NCBI RefSeq assembly: GCF_026210795.1
Contig: NC_089448.1
Location: 2,976,001 to 3,040,000, forward strand
DNA length: 64,000 nt
Direction of reading: 5' to 3'
Source of the DNA: Rhizophagus irregularis
Lineage: Eukaryota; Glomeromycota; Glomeromycetes; Glomerales; Glomeraceae
The notes beneath the pieces were generated by a model. The model did not search any database, was not told where the DNA came from, and saw only the letters and a list, made by a program, of their open reading frames with translations. The translations under genes were made by a program, and so were the position numbers. Position 1 is the stretch's first letter, and each line of letters starts with the position of its first letter. This document shows positions 59,018 through 64,000 of the stretch, piece after piece.

Positions 59018-60925
59018 AGTTAAAATTTGAGAATTAATATTATTATTAATAAGTTTTAGACAAGTTGACCCGATTTTTTTTGGGTGGAAGAAAATTTTGG
59101 GCCATTTTTATAAAGAAAAATTTCATGGAATATAATTTTTTGCTTACCACAACGTGGTACAACACATTTGTTTGTTTTAAAGTTAATGTTTATTTACGCC
59201 ACTTTGTGTACAGTAACTGAAACTAATGATTTGCTAGTTAGCATCTGCTTGTTCATCATTGTTTATAACGTAAGAGGTTATCTTTATGGTGCAAACTATA
59301 CTCGACAATCACGTGATGATGTTTCAATTTTCTGGCGCAAGTTTTCATATCACGTGATCAGACCTTGTCCAATAAAAAACGAGAATTTTTATATATTACA
59401 CTGTTTCGTACATAATATTTTATCTATGTCAAAACGAAAAATTTATTCATTGAAACTCTTCATATTTAAATTACATGGTATTGTAATATATAACAACCTT
59501 TTTTCCTAGGTATCTTACTAACTTGTTGTTGTCATTTTGTTTTACATGGCATCAGTAAACGTGTGATGATTTTCTCATAAATCAGAAGGTTTTCTCATTG
59601 TTAAAGGAATTTTCTCATCAAATGAATGTGATAATTCGGGCCAGCATTGAAATATCATAATTTCGGCCTGAATTATAAAAATTTTTGACCAATAAGATAG
59701 GGCATATGTGATTCAATTTGTTTCAAATTTAGGCTGATCATATAAAAATTGGTTAGTTTTAAACGTTTATAACTTTTTATACAGATCTTTTTTCAAATAT
59801 CTGACCAGTAATTTGATAGTATTTGTCTTGAAGAATATTTTTTAAAATTTTATAAGATTTTTTAGTACTACAATTTTATTGTTGAGTATAGTTTACTTGC
59901 ACCATATAACAAAAAAGTTGTATGATGTTAGATTAGATATTATTAATTACTGTCTTGGTTTTCAGTCTCTCTTGTGGTAAGTTAGGTTTTTATTATTTTT
60001 ATTGTTTACTTTTTATCATTTTTAATACTAATCTTACTTTTTTTTTACAAACGTGCTGTACCGTGACATGCCTGCACCCAATATATTCCGTACATTCTGT
60101 AAATTTGTCTTATTAATCAAATCATATTTCACTAGCTAAAGTACAACAGGTGGAATTTTTGTTTTCAACCGAAAATAATGGACTGCATATAGTTAAAATT
60201 GCCTTGGTTGCATTATTTTGACTGAATATGGCGTCTATATTTTTCTTGCATGTAAATCACTCTATAAAATTTATGCAGGACACTTTATATAACTAATACA
60301 GCATAAAGTAATACTTTAATATAAGTATAAAGTATTAATTATAAATCAGGAATTTATTTTAATTCTTATAACTGGGAAATTTATTTTTATTGGACGGAGC
60401 GTAGTGAAGGACTATTTATTGTATGTAACTGTAGTACCAGTTTAACCCATGTATTTTTCCTTCCACCTACATCACTATAATTTAGCCCCTGCTTTATGTT
60501 TTGTATCACATTTTTTGTAACGCTTTATTTTTAGCAACACATTTTGTTTTGTCAACCATTTATAAATTATTGTTACTATTAAGTGCATTAAGGACTCTCA
60601 ACGGTTTCCGTTTTCCTAGTTAAGTACCTTTTTTTCGGTTCTCATAATCGGAAATTTATTTATTTATTTTTTGAATTAATTTAAAATTCACCCTAGGTTA
60701 TTTTTTAATTTTAATCACCTTAGGTGAAATTCACCTCTTGATTTGTGTTACATTTCACAATTATTTATTTATTTATTATCACGTTATGATTATAAAAAAA
60801 AAATTCTAAAAAAAATTTTAAAAGCTTTGTTATTAACACATATTAAACACTTTGACTCAGTTTTGTTACTTATATCTTGTGAAGCTACAGGTATTTTATA
60901 CAATTCATAGTATATTTATTTCTAA
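59018..60925. other. Intergenic region upstream of copy 3
   Basis: It holds the likely promoter of copy 3. A 113-codon plus-strand frame at 59168-59509 is mostly hydrophobic and probably chance. Sequence at about 60880-60925 (CTACAGGTATTTTATACAA) matches the flank of the first satellite array at about 34018-34050. Confidence 0.45.
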
Positions 60926-61458
60926 GAAAAAATGTATTTGTAACAGCCTGTTACATATCTTATTTGTAACATCCTTTTTTTATTTTTTTTTAATAATAAA
61001 TTTAATATGTGTTTCACAAATAAAATTTTTATATGCAAAATTTAATTTGGAAAACTTTTACTTAATGTACTTAAGACAGTTTCATAGACAAAATTTTAAG
61101 TTATAAGCAGTTTCTTGAAATTTTTTAAAAAATTCTTTTGTCTTAGTTACACATAAGGTTGCTTGCCAAAACCTCTCCAAAATCCTGCGATAAATTTTGG
61201 CAAGATTTTACTATATGTTTACTATAGTTTCAGCAGGGTTTCGGCAGTTTTGGCAAAGTTTCGGCAGGATTTTTAATATGATTTAATATAGTTTCGGCAT
61301 TTTCCGTATAGGTTTCAGCAGTTATTAAGAAGGTTTCGGCAATACACAACTGATCTTTTGTTTTTGTTTACATTACGCCTGATCTTAAATTTTAATTGGA
61401 TAAAATTGGGGTTGTTACAAATAAGACGCGTAACAGGCTGTTACAATTAGATTTATCC
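60926..61458. mobile_element. Mutator-type MITE with 9-bp target duplication
   Basis: TATTTCTAA occurs at 60917-60925 and 61459-61467. The 533-bp element between them has terminal inverted repeats of about 45 bp (60926-60970 and 61414-61458) with about seven mismatches; both contain TTGTAACAGCCTGTTAC, itself palindromic. A 9-bp duplication and long ends are typical of Mutator-like elements. Inside are six or so copies of TTTCGGCA (61230-61340). No coding capacity. Removing it and one duplication restores alignment with the flank of the satellite at 34 kb. Confidence 0.85.
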
Positions 61459-61494
61459 TATTTCTAAATTTCTTTCGTGTTATATTTTCTAACT

Positions 61495-62060
61495 TCAGAG
61501 CATAATTTCGTCACTTTAGTCAAATGAAATCAACTTTCTTTATTAAGTGAAAGTTGTTCAGCTATGTCGAAACTACTTATATCTTGAATATCATAAGCGT
61601 AAGTATAATACTTGTGGAAATATTCATGTTTTTTATAATAACAATAATTTTTGAATTTTTCGTTTTCTGTTTGTTAATTTCAGAGCGTAATTTCACTACT
61701 TTGCTCAAATGAAATCAACTTCCTTTATTAAGTAAAGTTGTTCACCGATGTCGAAACTACTTATATCTTAAATTTCATGAGCGTAGGTATATACTTGTAG
61801 AGATATTTGCGTTTACGTAATGGCAATAATTTTCGAATTTTTCATTTTTTGTTTATTAAATTCAGAGCGTAATTTCACTACTTTACTCAAATGAAATCGA
61901 CTTTCTTTATTAAGTGGAAATTGTTCAGCAAGGTGGAAAACACTTACATTTTAATTTTCATGAGTGTAGGTATTATGTTTGCAAAGATATCCATATTTTT
62001 CATAATGGTACTAATTTTCGAATTTTTCTTGCTAAGAATATAATTTCACCATTTTGGTCA
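61495..62060 (+). repeat. Second, diverged array of the 171-bp satellite family
   Basis: About four monomers with junctions near 61499, 61684, 61866 and 62034 (period 170-185 bp). They keep the core TCAAATGAAATCAACTTTC, then GAAAGTTGTTCA, of the array at 34-36.6 kb, including the stem, but differ elsewhere and are not arranged as dimers. Confidence 0.88.
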
Positions 62061-63079
62061 ACATTTTAGCTATCAAATTTTATAATGCTTTAATAAAGTA
62101 AAGAGGAAAATTTTTAATTTATAATTTATTAAAAAATCAGTTTTACTTTACATGTATAAATTTTAAAAATCATATGACCAGGTGATTTTCAGCGTTAAAA
62201 TTACCTTATTTTTTTTTTTAAAAAAAAAACCAAAATTTTTTTCTTTTTTCAAACCAAAAAAAAAAATAATTTTAATTGGTTTTAATCAAAAATATTTTTT
62301 TTAAAAAATTTTTCCTAAATATTTTATTTTTCAGTTTTATAAGTTGAATTTTTTTTTTACTTATTTATTATTGGTAAATACTTCAAATAACGGGCAGTTT
62401 ATAGAAATAAAAAAGACTTTTTGCCATTATTTCGTTTTTTATTGTATTTATTTATTTATAATTAAATACTAATAAAAGACAAAAAATTTTGGTTCACACA
62501 TTAAATAAATAATTATTCTTTTTCATTCTTTTTATATTTAAGCAAATTATTCTTTCTCCCAAAGTCTTTTTACATATAGTTGGTCAATTGACCAAATCTC
62601 TTTTTTTTTAAAGAAAAAAAAAAGTGATAAAAAAGTTAAACATGAAGTCTTCTTACAAGTTGCAATAAGATATAACAAAAAAAGAATTAGAGAATTCAAT
62701 TGTTTCGAAATCATTAAATATTTTAGCTAAATGTAAAAGAACAAATTAAGAAATAAACAAGAAAAAGACAATAATAGTGTATGATATTCAAAATGTTATT
62801 GTTAAAGAAAATGGCTCACAAAAATATGGTAGAATATGGGAAATTTCTGGAAAATATGGTATATTTTGGTATATATGTTATTTATTACAACGTGAAAGGG
62901 TTTCATGTCGCACAAATATCTTCGTTATAGTTAAAAAAAAATTTGTCTTAAAAAAAATTCAGTATAAGAAGAGTCATCTTATTTGTAGATTTTACTTCGT
63001 TAAACGGTATAAGGTACAGTATAACAAGATTTTTTTAAAAAAATTCGTTATATCAGTCAAAAATTCGTTATAAAGTGAG
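62061..63079. other. A+T-rich intergenic region
   Basis: No gene is supported; the frame at 62777-63073 has no convincing coding character. Long A/T runs at 62200-62310. Confidence 0.45.
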
Positions 63080-63440
63080 TTGATTGTATGGTAGATCACA
63101 CGCATTATCCCATCGGTATTATGTATACACCGATGGATTTTTTTGTAAATTATTCCACCGGTATAAAAAAAGTATAAAAAAGTATAAAATCCATCGGTGT
63201 ATACGCCATACACAATGAGATAAACCTGTTATTCCATGGGTATCTAATAAATACTCCATATACACCGATGCTCCCCTCCCTTCGGGGGGGCCCCCAAGGC
63301 ATCGGTGAATATTTCAGTTATTCATTGATACCCATGGAATAACAAGTATTTATTTCATGCAGTAAGACTTGAAAATTTAGTCATTTTCGTCAGCGTCAAC
63401 ATATTGGAAATTTCAGAGATTTTGTAATTTCAAAATTTGG
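63080..63440 (+). pseudogene. Relic copy of the right-edge gene, split by a foldback element
   Basis: 63085-63108 reads TATGGTAGATCACACGCATTAT and 63354-63380 reads TTCATGCAGTAAGACT. Together they match the coding stretch at about 63718-63765 of the next gene (YGR...DHALFHAVRL). The foldback at 63109-63349 separates the two halves. The relic frame soon ends at a stop after LEISEIL. Confidence 0.65.
63109..63349. mobile_element. Foldback element with nested hairpins and TTAT duplication
   Basis: It contains an exact 19-bp inverted pair (63123-63141 and 63186-63204, GTATACACCGATGG...), an exact 18-bp pair (63227-63244 and 63327-63344, TGTTATTCCATGGG...) and a nested 9-bp pair CACCGATGC/GCATCGGTG (63263-63271 and 63299-63307) around a C/G-rich loop. 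TTAT flanks it (63105-63108 and 63350-63353). Comparison with the intact gene at 63741-63756 shows that removing it and one TTAT restores the sequence. Confidence 0.75.
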
Positions 63441-63543
63441 AGAAACTAATTTTGGAATTGACCCTTGACGAATCCGAAAAAAAAATTTTTTATATTTAAA
63501 TTTACAAATCCGGAAATAACTAATCTGATTACAACATAAAACT

Positions 63544-64000
63544 ATGGCAAGCCAGAGCAGACAGATCTGCACCTATTTCAACATAAAAGGCGTTGCTAAA
63601 TCTTTTTCCGTTAATTGTCAAATGGATGATCACTTTGTGTATATAAAGGTCGCCGATCTTGAAAGTACTAATGATCACCTATATCAGCAAGACCCTGCAG
63701 AATGGCTAAATTATAAATATGGTAGACCAGTGGTAGATCACGCATTATTTCATGCAGTAAGACTGGATAGCTCCGTTACTTCAGATATCCAAGCTTTGTT
63801 AGCAAGGAATAATGTGGTGATGTCAAGATATTTTATACAACGCTTACTTACTTATTTTGGTAATTACGATCAAAAATTGATCGAGCTTAAAATAGAGCTT
63901 AAAGTAGAATGTAGTATGAATCAAGTTAATTTTGATAGAACCCGTGAAAAGAAATTACGTGCGTCTGGGGCGAGTAATTTGTCTTTATCGATTTATACCA
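63544..64000 (+). CDS. Unidentified gene, running off the right edge (partial)
   Basis: The ATG at 63544 opens a frame of 152 codons still open at the edge. It starts MASQSRQICTYFNIKGVAKS and continues DDHFVYIKVADLES, GRPVVDHALFHAVRL, LLARNNVVMSRYFIQRLL and ELKIELKVECSMNQVNFDR. The composition is that of a soluble folded protein, with more G+C than its surroundings and no signal peptide. I do not recognise the family. A relic copy lies just upstream at 63080-63440, so the locus was duplicated. Confidence 0.7.
   Translation, partial: MASQSRQICTYFNIKGVAKSFSVNCQMDDHFVYIKVADLESTNDHLYQQDPAEWLNYKYGRPVVDHALFHAVRLDSSVTSDIQALLARNNVVMSRYFIQRLLTYFGNYDQKLIELKIELKVECSMNQVNFDRTREKKLRASGASNLSLSIYT

Noticed and set aside
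59168-59509. 113-codon hydrophobic frame upstream of copy 3
   Set aside because: No domain, no paralogue, composition expected from A+T-rich DNA, and it overlaps the probable promoter of the minus-strand gene.

Overview
The window looks like nuclear DNA of an arbuscular mycorrhizal fungus, most likely Rhizophagus (Glomeromycotina). The evidence is very high A+T, short GT-AG introns of about 60-75 bp, a Sel1-repeat protein fused to a protein kinase with paired CxxC motifs, a propeller-type protein of a kind I associate with Rhizophagus ion-channel proteins, and dense, varied transposons and satellites. The species is inferred from gene style and recall; no database was searched.

Layout. 1-7000: the end of a minus-strand propeller-like gene and a 1269-residue Sel1-kinase gene with 22 near-identical repeats. 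7-15 kb: a C2H2 zinc-finger gene facing a decayed minus-strand transposase whose layout resembles RAG1/Transib-like DDE enzymes, then simple-sequence and 172-bp repeats. 15-23 kb: two perfect hairpins, a broken gene for a secreted His-rich Cys-rich protein, and a probable Helitron 3' end. 23-26.5 kb: two truncated retroelement insertions, each with an exact target duplication. 26.7-36.6 kb: A+T-rich tandem arrays, a complete pogo-type transposon with perfect 26-bp ends sitting in a palindromic array, and a 171-bp satellite with a two-monomer higher-order period. 37-41 kb: a large helical protein gene with two one-base frame breaks. 44.6-51.1 kb: an inverted duplication carrying two copies of a small Asn/Gln/Ser-rich gene, one with a stop at codon 3; a third copy lies at 58.6-59.0 kb. 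55-57.3 kb: a decayed zinc-ribbon gene and an intact two-exon APH-fold kinase gene. 60.9-64 kb: a Mutator-type MITE inserted next to a second copy of the 171-bp satellite, a foldback element, and an unidentified gene running off the right edge.

The window is better read as a few host genes in a sea of repeats than as one operon-like system. Most likely intact: the Sel1-kinase, the APH-fold kinase, the pogo transposase, the C2H2 protein, Asn/Gln-rich copies 1 and 3, and the right-edge gene. Many other genes carry one-base shifts, several in homopolymer runs, so true decay cannot be separated here from assembly error. The most notable items are the RAG1-like transposase, the Asn/Gln-rich family, and the satellite loci, whose insertions can be dated by comparing copies.
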